A DNA stretch of 64,000 bases from a virus: the IMG/VR virus record IMGVR_UViG_3300023179_000046, positions 1 to 64,000 of that record, one strand, 5' to 3'. A program made the translations under genes and the position numbers. Shown in pieces: positions 47,270-53,760 of the stretch (its first letter is position 1; every line of letters begins with the position of its first letter). The notes below the pieces were generated by a model. That model was not told the origin of the DNA. It did not search any database and saw only the letters and a list, made by a program, of their open reading frames with translations.

Positions 47270-48292
47270 TTACATATTTTTGTAAATTTTTCTCAACCGG
47301 GCGACCATAGGACGAGTGACCTTCACCCAATCATATTCTCTATGAATTTGTAAAGCATTTTTGAACGCAATCTTAGACCACTCATCATGCATGGCGGGTG
47401 CAGCGTGCATATACTCCCGTAACTGTGTGTGATCGGGGCGCAACATCAGGCCGGGATGGATAGACTGCCAAGGTGACGTAGCCCAAGTAGACCCCAACGG
47501 GGCGGTAATATAATCCCCATACTCAGCCCACCCATCAGTACAAATCGTAGGAATGCCCATAGCCATAGCCTGCAAAGGATTAAACCCGAACCCCTCACCC
47601 CACGACGGATAAACAAAAACATCAGCCATAGCATACAAAGAAACCATCTCATACTCTGAATACATATCCGTAATGACCAAAACATTACTATGAAACAACT
47701 CAGGACTAGCCGCGACACCATTATAGGCTTTAGTTTGAACCGTAGAAGAATTAGAACCCTTGACAATTAATCTAAACCTATCATCACCACCATAAAGGTC
47801 AAGAAAAGTATCAACTACACGCTGACCGTCCTTGCGAACCGCAGGTTCCCCCACAAACAAAAACGTAAACGGCCTATCCTTACTAAAACCATCAAACTTC
47901 ACCCGCCTCGGACTAAAAATTTTAGAAATACCATGCGGATAAACACAAATATCCTTACCGCCAACAAACGGTTTAAAAATATCCTTATTCCACTGAGAAG
48001 GAGTCCAAATCTCATCACACACAGCAGCACCCTCAACCCAACCCGGCAACCACTGAGTAGACTCCCAAGCAGTAAACCCAATCTTAAAACTAGACTCACA
48101 ATAAAACCTATAATGACTAGGATGAGTGAACGCAATCTCAAAATCAGCCCTCACACTATCACCATCCTCAGGACGACGACACACCACATCAACACCCAAC
48201 TCCTTAAAAGCATTAAACGACTGCGCCGCAGCCGTCCCATACCCAAAAGTCGAATTACAATGCTCAAACGCGCCAGACAAATAAACTCTCAT
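47270..48292 (-). CDS. glycosyltransferase (GT4-like)
   Basis: 340 residues. The C-terminal half has the GT-B nucleotide-sugar site YPSWGEGFGFNPLQAMAMG followed by P-T-I-C-T-D, and an earlier FLFVGEPAVRKDGQR loop. The N-terminal half (SGAFEHCNSTFGYGTAA) lacks a signal peptide, so it works in the cytoplasm. Possible targets are virion proteins or host surface sugars. It is the first gene of the leftward late block. The plus strand here is depleted in G and T, unlike the genes further left. Confidence 0.83.
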   Translation of the reverse strand: MRVYLSGAFEHCNSTFGYGTAAAQSFNAFKELGVDVVCRRPEDGDSVRADFEIAFTHPSHYRFYCESSFKIGFTAWESTQWLPGWVEGAAVCDEIWTPSQWNKDIFKPFVGGKDICVYPHGISKIFSPRRVKFDGFSKDRPFTFLFVGEPAVRKDGQRVVDTFLDLYGGDDRFRLIVKGSNSSTVQTKAYNGVAASPELFHSNVLVITDMYSEYEMVSLYAMADVFVYPSWGEGFGFNPLQAMAMGIPTICTDGWAEYGDYITAPLGSTWATSPWQSIHPGLMLRPDHTQLREYMHAAPAMHDEWSKIAFKNALQIHREYDWVKVTRPMVARLRKIYKNM

Positions 48293-48362
48293 GCTACACT
48301 TTCTCTATAAGTACTTAATAAGAACAAAATATAATATATATAAATTATAGTATATATTACTA

Positions 48363-48396
48363 TATAGTATAGTTAACTAAAGTTAACTATACTATA
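48363..48396. promoter_or_regulatory. perfect 16-bp inverted repeat between divergent genes
   Basis: Arms TATAGTATAGTTAACT and AGTTAACTATACTATA separated by AA, in the 156-base AT-rich gap between the leftward glycosyltransferase (start 48292) and the rightward operon (start 48449). Either an operator controlling both directions or a strong hairpin. Several TATAAT-like boxes lie nearby on the minus strand. Confidence 0.7.
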
Positions 48397-48448
48397 CCAC
48401 CCCCACCCTGAAAAATGATACACTAGGAATCTCCTTGAAAGGAACACC

Positions 48449-48673
48449 ATGTTAATCATTCCAATAAACAAACACACCCTAAGCCTCGTCACAGTACTAA
48501 ACGACGACGTAGAACCACCAATACCAGTACACGAAAAATTCCCCAACCTTGACGCCACATACCTCCTATGGGACAAAAAAGGCAACAACGTTTACACAAA
48601 AATAATCCACTGGACCGAACACGAACTCTTGAAAGAAGATGTCGGACACCCAATCTTCTTTAGAGAACAATAA
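48449..48673 (+). CDS. hypothetical protein, 74 aa, first of AC-rich operon
   Basis: Unknown function. Mostly beta with a charged C-terminus (KIIHWTEHELLKEDVGHPIF). The ATG at 48449 follows CTTGAAAGGAACACC. It is the first of four genes linked by TAATG or ATGA overlaps. Codons end almost only in A or C; the whole coding strand is poor in G and T. Confidence 0.6.
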   Translation: MLIIPINKHTLSLVTVLNDDVEPPIPVHEKFPNLDATYLLWDKKGNNVYTKIIHWTEHELLKEDVGHPIFFREQ

Positions 48674-48927
48674 TGCCCCAAAGCAACACACCAAAAAACC
48701 AAACCCTAACATACTACTTCGAATACACGCAACTAGTAGCCCAACAAAAAACAAAACCACTACTAGACTGCGCCAACAACCACCAAATGCTACACCCACA
48801 CTACGACACACAAAAAAACAAACTATACTTCCAATGCCTCACCTGCGACCAAAAAGTCCACCCCGGCCAAAACATCACACAAAAAATAAAACAAATAGTA
48901 AACCAACACCAAGAAAACAACCCATGA
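48673..48927 (+). CDS. small protein with CxxC pair, 84 aa
   Basis: Unknown function. A Cys at residue 33 (LLDCANNHQ) plus a CLTCDQKVH knuckle near residues 55-63 suggest zinc binding. Rich in Q, N, T, K and P, a by-product of the A/C-rich coding strand. The ATG at 48673 is in a TAATG overlap with the previous gene and it ends in ATGA overlap with the next. Confidence 0.6.
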   Translation: MPQSNTPKNQTLTYYFEYTQLVAQQKTKPLLDCANNHQMLHPHYDTQKNKLYFQCLTCDQKVHPGQNITQKIKQIVNQHQENNP

Positions 48928-49124
48928 ACCAACAACAAACAGACACCCTCCTAGAAATACTCACAGGCATCTACATACAAACACTCCGCATATACGACCA
49001 ACTCGCCATCATCGGAGACAAACTAGGAGCAGACACCACACAACTAGCCAACCTACACGAACAAGGACACACCATCGGCCCCGACCCCGCCCTCACAATA
49101 GACCAAGACCAAGGACAAACATGA
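48924..49124 (+). CDS. helical small protein, 66 aa
   Basis: Unknown function. Residues 1-40 form an amphipathic helix (TDTLLEILTGIYIQTLRIYDQ) possibly for self-association. ATGA overlap with both neighbours supports translation, and the frame is distinct from a longer overlapping open frame that is not believed. Confidence 0.55.
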   Translation: MNQQQTDTLLEILTGIYIQTLRIYDQLAIIGDKLGADTTQLANLHEQGHTIGPDPALTIDQDQGQT

Positions 49125-49321
49125 CACACTGGAACCAAAAAATAACAAACCTCCTATGGAAAGCCATAGACGACAACCACGAAACAATAAACAAACTAAG
49201 AATCAAAAAAGAAGAAGCACAACAAACAATCCAAACAATAAACCAAGAAATCGAAAACCTACACAACGACAACCACGAAATACAACAACAAATACTAAAA
49301 ATAGTCTCACCAAAAAACTAA
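49121..49321 (+). CDS. coiled-coil small protein, 66 aa
   Basis: Unknown function. From residue 20 on it is a single charged coiled coil (NHETINKLRIKKEEAQQTIQ and on) ending at residue 60. Last gene of the four-gene A/C-rich operon. The stop at 49319-49321 is followed at once by two direct repeats. Confidence 0.55.
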   Translation: MTHWNQKITNLLWKAIDDNHETINKLRIKKEEAQQTIQTINQEIENLHNDNHEIQQQILKIVSPKN

Positions 49322-49382
49322 ACCCAAAACGACAAAATGTTAACAAAAAAATTCAAACCCAAAACCACAAAATGTTAACAAA
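49322..49382. repeat. 26-bp direct repeat, two copies, 35 bp apart
   Basis: 49322-49347 and 49357-49382 differ at one base only (ACCCAAAAC-G/C-ACAAAATG-TTAACAAA). They lie directly behind the A/C-rich operon and before the first regulated cassette. Possible protein-binding sites; no hairpin with T-run is apparent. Confidence 0.7.
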
Positions 49383-49440
49383 TTTTTAAAATGTATGGAT
49401 ACGCCTTCGGCATAGCGGCGCGCGCTAAGGTAGTGCGCCC

Positions 49441-49480
49441 ATACGGGCGGCGTGTCAAGCCTTATGGCGTGTGACATACG
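49441..49480 (+). promoter_or_regulatory. intergenic module, copy 1 (GTGTCAAG + TGTGAC dyad)
   Basis: Contains CGTGTCAAGCCTTATGG then GTGTGACATACGCCACAT, the TGTGAC/GNCACA dyad seen upstream of nearly every operon in this arm. The AAGTACTT palindrome is degenerate here. It lies about 90 bases ahead of the first promoter of the series. Confidence 0.6.
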
Positions 49481-49493
49481 CCACATCGTGTTT

Positions 49494-49556
49494 GGTTGCA
49501 GAATGGTTGCAAACGCCCGTTTCGGGTCGCTGACTGTCGGACCCCTAGTGTAGTGT
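49494..49556 (+). promoter_or_regulatory. activator-type promoter A
   Basis: GGTTGCA at 49494-49500 and 49505-49511 (11-bp period), TGTCGG at 49535-49540, 10 bases, then -10 box TAGTGT at 49551-49556. No -35 hexamer at 16-18 bp. Distance from second GGTTGCA to TGTCGG is 24. Confidence 0.7.
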
Positions 49557-49595
49557 TCTACTTGTCAGAGAGAAACACTAATGAAAGGTTAGACA

Positions 49596-49778
49596 ATGAT
49601 CCACAAGTACCAAACTCGTCTCACGACCGCCGCTGCGTTGCGCGCCGGTCAAGTCCTTTACCACGGCGGGTCCATCTCGTCGGTGTCGTTCGATGGTCTT
49701 AGCGTCATCGTTCGCGCTTGCGGTAGGGAGTACACGTTCCAAGCGCGCGAGCGCGTTCGGATCTACCCTAACCTCTAG
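49596..49778 (+). CDS. YHGG-family small protein, 60 aa
   Basis: Small beta protein of unknown role. The pattern YQTRL...A..L..G.V.YHGG.I...RE..F...ERVRIYPNL is shared with the gene at 50991-51188 and more distantly with 57060-57221. SH3-like barrels have this size and strand pattern. Leader AATGAAAGGTTAGACA precedes the ATG. Confidence 0.7.
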   Translation: MIHKYQTRLTTAAALRAGQVLYHGGSISSVSFDGLSVIVRACGREYTFQARERVRIYPNL

Positions 49779-49830
49779 GTTGCAGTAGGGGTGCAACGTC
49801 ACCCCTACTGTCGGACCCCCGTGCTAGGCT
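49778..49830 (+). promoter_or_regulatory. activator-type promoter B
   Basis: GGTTGCA 49778-49784 and GGGTGCA 49789-49795 (11-bp period); TGTCGG 49809-49814; 10 bases; TAGGCT 49825-49830. Distance from second box to TGTCGG is 14, one helical turn less than promoter A. Leader TATCAACAACAACGAAAGG follows. Confidence 0.7.
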
Positions 49831-49860
49831 CTCACTATCAACAACAACGAAAGGCAAGAA

Positions 49861-50124
49861 ATGACCATCAAGGGCGAACGTCACCTTATCAACTACCGGG
49901 GCAGCGTAATCTTCGCTGGCCGCTCGCCGTGGGATCTCAATCACCCTGAGAAGGCTCTAGTTCGGGTTCACATCAACGGCCAGTGCTACTCGGACGGCGT
50001 ATGGTCAGACACTCGCACCGATGAGGCGATGGACTACATCGACCGCATCCTAGGCACCTATGGCCCCGACCTTATGCCACAGGGCAGGCTTGCCCAGTGG
50101 ATTGTCGAACGCGCCAACGTCTGA
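49861..50124 (+). CDS. hypothetical protein, 87 aa
   Basis: Unknown function. Beta-strand start (ERHLINYRGSVIFAGRSPW) followed by an acidic helix (TDEAMDYIDRILGTYGPDL) and a short C-terminal helix. Not similar to its neighbours. Leader CGAAAGGCAAGAA precedes the ATG. Confidence 0.65.
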   Translation: MTIKGERHLINYRGSVIFAGRSPWDLNHPEKALVRVHINGQCYSDGVWSDTRTDEAMDYIDRILGTYGPDLMPQGRLAQWIVERANV

Positions 50125-50166
50125 CCCCTGCACTACCCCTGCAATATCAAACACTAACGAAAGGTA

Positions 50167-50406
50167 ATGCCCATGTATTCATCCGGTGTCAACGCTTATG
50201 GACACGCTGTGGAGTTGGAACACTACACGCGCTTTGTCTACTCGGAGGATGGTCTAGATGAGACCGTTGTGCCGTGCGGTTTCGTTGGAATGGTGGATGC
50301 ATCATTCGATGGGTCTAACGGTATTCTTGACTGCCCCGCCTGTGGCGATGAAATCGAAATCGAAGATGGTAAAGCCCATTGGGCCGATGCTTGGATTAGT
50401 GCCTAA
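50167..50406 (+). CDS. small protein with CPACG knuckle, 79 aa
   Basis: Unknown function. Cys residues at CGFVG (about 37) and CPACGDEIEIEDG (about 60-63) suggest a small zinc site; the fold would be a beta ribbon. The ATG at 50167 follows ACGAAAGGTA; a second in-frame ATG is two codons later. Shares the operon of promoter B. Confidence 0.6.
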   Translation: MPMYSSGVNAYGHAVELEHYTRFVYSEDGLDETVVPCGFVGMVDASFDGSNGILDCPACGDEIEIEDGKAHWADAWISA

Positions 50407-50434
50407 TCATTCTCTAGAAAGAAAGAAGAAATAA

Positions 50435-50584
50435 ATGATGATGAAATACATTGACACATTCCCGCTTTGCGAGCATTGCGATATCGAAATGACCGAAGAA
50501 TGCAACTTCGGATATCGCCACTGGCAATGCAACTGCATTGTTTGTAAAGAATGTCTATGTGCATTCATCGCCCCAATGCATTAG
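50435..50584 (+). CDS. Cys-rich micro-protein, 49 aa
   Basis: Unknown function. Seven cysteines: CEHC, C, CNC and CKECLC in 49 residues, arranged like two interleaved zinc knuckles. Three in-frame ATGs open the frame (50435, 50438, 50441) after GAAAGAAGAAATAA. The stop is part of the terminator hairpin. Confidence 0.6.
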   Translation: MMMKYIDTFPLCEHCDIEMTEECNFGYRHWQCNCIVCKECLCAFIAPMH

Positions 50585-50608
50585 GGGGGATATTCTAATA
50601 TTCCCCCC
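50584..50608 (+). terminator. terminator hairpin GGGGGG..CCCCCC
   Basis: Six G pair with six C, extended by ATATT/AATAT with a single bulged T and a CT loop. Begins at the stop codon of the preceding gene. Confidence 0.65.
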
Positions 50609-50897
50609 GCCATTGTTTGATAAAAGAATAGCGAATAAAAAGAATGCATAAAAGAATGCATTCTAAAATAAAAAAGAATGCGATTTGACATTTTTTTAGA
50701 ATGCGGGCAAGTACTTTGCCCGCGAAATTAATACTTGTCAATGCTTTAAGATAACGATTATGTAACGCTTTTGTAAATGCATTTATTTAATTCATGAATA
50801 ACAATTCAATAACAATTCAATAAACATATTCATGAATAATATGCATAACCATGCATAATATACACACATGGCATGTGATGTAGGTCACATCGGCTTA
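50609..50897. other. AT-rich non-coding stretch with short repeats
   Basis: No gene seen. Contains several GAATGC words, an AAGTACTT palindrome (near 50712) inside GCGGGCAAGTACTTTGCCCGC, two AACAATTCAATA copies, two TTCATGAATAA palindromes and a TGTGATGTAGGTCACA dyad at about 50876-50891. Mixed regulatory DNA; could also hold replication-linked repeats. Confidence 0.5.
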
Positions 50898-50960
50898 GGT
50901 TGCAGAACGGTTGCAAACAGCCCGTTTAGACAAACTACTGTCAGACCCCCATGCTAGACT
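50898..50960 (+). promoter_or_regulatory. activator-type promoter C
   Basis: GGTTGCA 50898-50904 and 50909-50915; TGTCAG 50939-50944; 10 bases; TAGACT 50955-50960. Spacing from the second box is 24, as in A. No -35 box. Leader ATCAACAACAAGAAAGG follows. Confidence 0.7.
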
Positions 50961-50990
50961 GATACCATCAACAACAAGAAAGGCAAGACA

Positions 50991-51188
50991 ATGACTAAGA
51001 CCAACGTTCGTTACCAGACCCGCCTAGTGGCCGCCCGCAATTTGCAGGTCGGCACCGTGTGCTACCACGGGGGCGAGATTGTCTCGCGCGTGCCCAAGAA
51101 CGGCATCGGAATCGTTGTCACGTTCCGTGACGGTTCCGAGCGTTACTTTGCATACTCTGATCGGGTCAGAATCTACCCCAATCTCTGA
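50991..51188 (+). CDS. YHGG-family small protein, 65 aa (paralogue)
   Basis: Same family as 49596-49778: identical YQTRL start, YHGG-x-I, and the VRIYPNL end; the loop between strands 2 and 3 is longer. Unknown role, likely a small binding protein. The duplicated promoter (C versus A) shows that gene and promoter were copied as a unit. Confidence 0.7.
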   Translation: MTKTNVRYQTRLVAARNLQVGTVCYHGGEIVSRVPKNGIGIVVTFRDGSERYFAYSDRVRIYPNL

Positions 51189-51212
51189 CCTGTCAGCCCC
51201 CCATGCTAGGCT
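51185..51212 (+). promoter_or_regulatory. spacer-motif promoter D
   Basis: CTGACC at 51185-51190 as weak -35, TGTCAG 51191-51196, 10 bases, TAGGCT 51207-51212 (16-bp spacer). Intermediate type: no GGTTGCA pair. Leader TATCAACAACAACGAAAGG follows. Confidence 0.6.
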
Positions 51213-51240
51213 CTATCAACAACAACGAAAGGTAATCAAA

Positions 51241-51351
51241 ATGTGGGAAATCATCTGTGAATTCGGATCGTGCAAGAACGTTGCAGAGGTCACCTACCCC
51301 GATGGTCGGGGAGATCAAATCCACTATTGCGGATTCCACGAACCGAATTAG
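51241..51351 (+). CDS. micro-protein, 36 aa, three cysteines
   Basis: Unknown function. Sequence starts MWEIICEFGSCKNVAEV and ends YCGFHEPN; Cys 6, Cys 11, Cys 30 and the following His could bind one zinc. The leader TATCAACAACAACGAAAGG upstream decides this start within a longer open frame. Confidence 0.6.
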   Translation: MWEIICEFGSCKNVAEVTYPDGRGDQIHYCGFHEPN

Positions 51352-51380
51352 GTTCTCCCAACAACAAGAAAGGCAACACC

Positions 51381-51509
51381 ATGAATCAGGACATATGGGA
51401 CCAACTCAATGACCTGCACTGGCAGGATGAGTCGCTCTGGTGCCCCCAATGCTCCGAGTGCTCTCAGCCGTGGCCCTGCCTCACCCGTCAACTCCTAGAC
51501 CGTCTCTAA
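51381..51509 (+). CDS. WPC-family zinc micro-protein, 42 aa
   Basis: Unknown function. The end LWCPQCSECSQPWPCLTRQL is closely like that of 53761-53907 (LCNECGKSWPCPTRWLL). The C-x2-C-x2-C...WPC pattern suggests a zinc knuckle followed by a helix. Leader CAACAACAAGAAAGGCAACACC precedes the ATG. Confidence 0.65.
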   Translation: MNQDIWDQLNDLHWQDESLWCPQCSECSQPWPCLTRQLLDRL

Positions 51510-51524
51510 AGAAAAGGTAATACA

Positions 51525-51710
51525 ATGATCGTTCACAAATCAATTTCGTACAATGAGTACTTCAATTCCGTTGGCCTTGACCAATGCATTCCCTGTAACG
51601 AAATGTACATTGTTCTGGAATGCATTGAATGCGGCGATACAATTGGCTGCTACTATTGTGAGGATGACTATTCTATTCCTCACGATTGTTTCGCATACAT
51701 TTCGGAATAA
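51525..51710 (+). CDS. Cys-rich small protein, 61 aa
   Basis: Unknown function. Cysteines in CIPC, CIEC, CYYC and DC, the usual pattern for one or two zinc-binding knuckles. Starts at ATG 51525 after AAAAGGTAATACA. Last gene of the operon, followed by a terminator. Confidence 0.6.
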   Translation: MIVHKSISYNEYFNSVGLDQCIPCNEMYIVLECIECGDTIGCYYCEDDYSIPHDCFAYISE

Positions 51711-51716
51711 ATAGAA

Positions 51717-51738
51717 TACCCGCCGAAATTAGCGGGTA
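51717..51738 (+). terminator. intrinsic terminator TACCCGC/GCGGGTA
   Basis: 7-bp perfect stem with an 8-base loop followed by ATTCTTTT. Confidence 0.7.
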
Positions 51739-51854
51739 ATTCTTTTCCAAAAAAGAATGCAATTTGACTAAATTTTAAAAGGCGGGCAAGTTCTTGCCCG
51801 CTTGACCTATCTCTGTCAAGCCTTACGTTGCATACATTACATAGGCTTTTTGGC

Positions 51855-51883
51855 TTGCCATTGTCGGCCCCACCGTGTAGAGT
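51855..51883 (+). promoter_or_regulatory. sigmaA-like promoter E with TGTCGG in spacer
   Basis: -35 TTGCCA (51855-51860), 17-bp spacer containing TGTCGG at 51862-51867, -10 TAGAGT (51878-51883). No GGTTGCA pair. Confidence 0.7.
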
Positions 51884-51917
51884 TTGGCTACCAACCCAAC
51901 GAGCGAGAGGCCCGCCC

Positions 51918-52067
51918 ATGTTTGACGACCGCACCCCCGCGCTGGAAGAAATTGCCGAAATGTGGCTCTACGATTGGGCCGTCCTCTGGGCCGCGAACGA
52001 GTATTTCCCTGAGGATTGGGAGGACCGCGACCCGGCTGAATGGCTGGACGACGCGCCAGAATTCTAA
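51918..52067 (+). CDS. acidic WEDRDPAEWLDDAP-family protein, 49 aa
   Basis: Unknown function, very acidic. The second half (PEDWEDRDPAEWLDDAP) recurs almost unchanged in 53178-53354. The two genes also share the leader ACCAACCCA-C-GAGCGAGAGGC-CGCCC just before the ATG. Small acidic phage proteins often mimic DNA or bind basic host proteins; that is only a suggestion here. Confidence 0.65.
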   Translation: MFDDRTPALEEIAEMWLYDWAVLWAANEYFPEDWEDRDPAEWLDDAPEF

Positions 52068-52071
52068 AACC

Positions 52072-52091
52072 CTTGCCCCTTCGGGGGCAAG
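52072..52091 (+). terminator. CTTGCCCC-TTCG-GGGGCAAG terminator
   Basis: 8-bp stem with a UUCG tetraloop, the repeated terminator type of this arm. Confidence 0.7.
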
Positions 52092-52186
52092 CGGGTAAGT
52101 ACTTGCCCGCGCAGAGCGCGCTGTCAAGTACTTACGATAACGATTAAGTAACGCATTTATATTCACATTTATTGCATATTATTCAT
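52092..52186 (+). promoter_or_regulatory. intergenic module, copy 3
   Basis: AAGTACTT at about 52097 and 52125 in an inverted repeat with GCCCGCGC/GCGCGC arms and CTGTCAAG, followed by TACGATAACG. The TGTGAC dyad is missing and replaced by AT-rich DNA. Confidence 0.6.
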
Positions 52187-52249
52187 GGTTGCAGAATGGT
52201 AGCAAGATCAGTTTGGGTCTTGTGAACTGTCGGACCCCCATGCTACGCT
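52187..52249 (+). promoter_or_regulatory. activator-type promoter F
   Basis: GGTTGCA 52187-52193 and GGTAGCA 52198-52204; TGTCGG 52228-52233; 10 bases; TACGCT 52244-52249. Spacing 24. Confidence 0.65.
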
Positions 52250-52280
52250 GGCTCTATCAACAACGACGAAAGGTGATCGA

Positions 52281-52505
52281 ATGATTCCCCTCCCGCCCAT
52301 TCCCAACGATGCAATTAACGAGGCTACGGCAGAAGTATTCGCCATCACAAACTCGCTCACCCTAGCCGCACGGGTAGGACACGATGCACTAAACGCTGCC
52401 CTGCCTTACATTGTTATTGCGACGCTGCGCCACTTTGCTGACTGGAACCCCGATGGTGGACTTGACTTGCTGGCCGACGAGATTGAGGGGGAACTAAACA
52501 AATGA
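52281..52505 (+). CDS. hypothetical helical protein, 74 aa
   Basis: Unknown function. Mostly helix (INEATAEVFAITNSLTLAAR, then an AALPYIVIATLRHFA segment). Ends in ATGA overlap with the next gene. Leader ATCAACAACGACGAAAGG precedes the ATG. Confidence 0.6.
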   Translation: MIPLPPIPNDAINEATAEVFAITNSLTLAARVGHDALNAALPYIVIATLRHFADWNPDGGLDLLADEIEGELNK

Positions 52506-52654
52506 CCACCCTACGCTCATTCTGCGTTTGCCTTCACGAATCCTACATGCGATTCCAGTATAATGAAGAAACCGGGCTTATTCATTGCCCCAAATGCAAT
52601 TACCCGTCGTGGTACAGCCTGTACCCCGAAGAACTGTCTCAATCAGAATACTAG
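52502..52654 (+). CDS. CPKC zinc micro-protein, 50 aa
   Basis: Unknown function. A CVC pair at residues 8-10 and CPKC at about 29-32 followed by aromatic residues form a zinc-ribbon-like layout. Starts in ATGA overlap with the previous gene. Confidence 0.6.
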   Translation: MTTLRSFCVCLHESYMRFQYNEETGLIHCPKCNYPSWYSLYPEELSQSEY

Positions 52655-52670
52655 ACAACGGAGAAATAAA

Positions 52671-52859
52671 ATGACCTACACCATCATTAGCAACAAGGCA
52701 CAATGCGGAGAATGCGGATTCATTATCGAATCCCGCCACCGCCACGACTTCGCCTCCTGTAAATGTGGTAACATCTTCGTTGACGGAGGAAAAGAATACC
52801 TCCGCAGAGGATTCAAGAACGCAGACACATTCATCGAATTGTCAGAAACAGAGGGATAA
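52671..52859 (+). CDS. zinc-ribbon-like small protein, 62 aa
   Basis: Unknown function. CGECG at residues 12-16 and CKCG at about 30-33 with H residues between give a rubredoxin-like knuckle pair. ATG 52671 follows GGAGAAATAAA; a longer upstream frame exists but lacks a site. Shares an operon with its neighbours. Confidence 0.65.
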   Translation: MTYTIISNKAQCGECGFIIESRHRHDFASCKCGNIFVDGGKEYLRRGFKNADTFIELSETEG

Positions 52860-52865
52860 TAACTA

Positions 52866-53003
52866 ATGATGCGCTCCCGCCGAAATAGGGCACTATTGAA
52901 AAGCGCAGCCTGCCCGTGGTATTGCTGCTGCGAATTGGAACGCAACCGAACATATCGCACCCGCGAAAAAAACAATTGGCGTAAATGGCGAAAAGAATAC
53001 TAG
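52866..53003 (+). CDS. basic Cys-containing micro-protein, 45 aa
   Basis: Unknown function. Strongly basic (many R and K), with CPWYCCC at residues 16-22. Could bind nucleic acid. ATG 52866 lies 7 bases after the previous stop. Confidence 0.55.
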   Translation: MMRSRRNRALLKSAACPWYCCCELERNRTYRTREKNNWRKWRKEY

Positions 53004-53007
53004 AGAG

Positions 53008-53033
53008 CCGCTTGACCCTTCGGGGTCAAGCGG
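53008..53033 (+). terminator. CCGCTTGACCC-TTCG-GGGTCAAGCGG terminator
   Basis: Perfect 11-bp stem with UUCG loop. Confidence 0.75.
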
Positions 53034-53095
53034 GCAAGTATTTCCCCGCGCGAAATACTTTGTCAACCTCTTACGATGTGGCTTACGTCACACAG
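53034..53095 (+). promoter_or_regulatory. intergenic module, copy 4
   Basis: Degenerate AAGTATTT and AATACTTTGTCAA arms, then TACGATGTGGCTTACGTCACAC, the TGTG/CACA dyad. Confidence 0.6.
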
Positions 53096-53113
53096 AAATA
53101 ACACTGTTTTGAG

Positions 53114-53142
53114 TTGCATCTGTCAGTCCCGCCCTGTATCGT
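53114..53142 (+). promoter_or_regulatory. sigmaA-like promoter G
   Basis: -35 TTGCAT 53114-53119, 17-bp spacer with TGTCAG 53121-53126, -10 TATCGT 53137-53142. Confidence 0.7.
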
Positions 53143-53177
53143 TCTACCTACCAACCCACCGAGCGAGAGGCACGCCC

Positions 53178-53354
53178 ATGCTGCACCCCACCACCGACCA
53201 GTTCCTGCCCGAAGAATGGGAGGACCGCGACCCCGCCGAGTGGCTGGACGACGCGCCCGATGACGAGCCTCCCATGCCCGAGGACGACGAGGACTGGGGG
53301 GACCATTGGGAGGACGCCGCCGCCGAATATTTCTTATTCGGAGGTGACTACTAA
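53178..53354 (+). CDS. acidic WEDRDPAEWLDDAP-family protein, 58 aa
   Basis: Paralogue of 51918-52067: same PE-x-WEDRDPAEWLDDAP core, followed here by a longer acidic tail (DDEPPMPEDDEDWGDHWEDA). The N-terminal part differs. Extremely acidic; possible DNA mimic or metal binder, unproven. Same leader (GAGCGAGAGGCACGCCC) as its paralogue. Confidence 0.65.
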   Translation: MLHPTTDQFLPEEWEDRDPAEWLDDAPDDEPPMPEDDEDWGDHWEDAAAEYFLFGGDY

Positions 53355-53358
53355 AACC

Positions 53359-53378
53359 CTTGCCCCTTCGGGGGCAAG
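53359..53378 (+). terminator. CTTGCCCC-TTCG-GGGGCAAG terminator
   Basis: Same stem-loop as at 52072-52091. Confidence 0.7.
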
Positions 53379-53440
53379 CGGGTAAGTACTTGCCCACGGC
53401 AAGTACTTAGTCAACACCTTACGATGTGACATACGACACA
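53379..53440 (+). promoter_or_regulatory. intergenic module, copy 5
   Basis: AAGTACTTGCCC and GGCAAGTACTTAGTCAA arms, then TACGATGTGACATACGACACAC, the consensus dyad. Confidence 0.65.
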
Positions 53441-53461
53441 CTAAAATAACGCTGTTTGGGG

Positions 53462-53490
53462 TTCCATATGTCAGACCCATCCGGTAAAGT
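53462..53490 (+). promoter_or_regulatory. sigmaA-like promoter H
   Basis: -35 TTCCAT 53462-53467, 17-bp spacer with TGTCAG 53469-53474, -10 TAAAGT 53485-53490. Confidence 0.7.
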
Positions 53491-53532
53491 TCTACCTGTC
53501 AGCAAGAAACCCCAACCGAAAGGAAGTGCCCC

Positions 53533-53691
53533 GTGGGAATCTCATCCCCCACCGTCATCGTCTCCACCGAAATCTGGTCCACCAAGCACGGCAAGGTCAC
53601 CAAGGCCGTCGTTCGTACCCCCAACGGCACCTTCCTTGGAGCCACCAACCAGACCGCCGCGATTGCCCCGGTTGTAGTTGGTCGTCGGTAA
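53533..53691 (+). CDS. STKHGKVTK-family protein, 52 aa
   Basis: Unknown function. GTG start at 53533 after CGAAAGGAAGTGCCCC. The core WSTKHGKVTKAVVRTP and GTFLGATNQTAAIAP is nearly identical to 59947-60111, but with different synonymous codons (C-ending here, T-ending there). Small basic beta protein; probably a paralogous pair kept under selection. Confidence 0.72.
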   Translation: MGISSPTVIVSTEIWSTKHGKVTKAVVRTPNGTFLGATNQTAAIAPVVVGRR

Positions 53692-53706
53692 ATAGATCGA
53701 ACAATG

Positions 53707-53729
53707 GCCCCCCGCATTGTTCGGGGGGC
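53707..53729 (+). terminator. GCCCCCCG/CGGGGGGC terminator
   Basis: 8-bp perfect stem, 7-base loop, followed by ATTGTTGTT. Confidence 0.65.
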
Positions 53730-53760
53730 ATTGTTGTTACTAAAAGAATAGGATAAAGAA

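Noticed and set aside
48639-49124. A 161-codon plus-strand frame beginning at 48639
   Set aside because: Its first 95 codons overlap the better supported gene 48673-48927 in another frame; only the last 66 codons from ATG 48924 fit the ATGA-linked operon.
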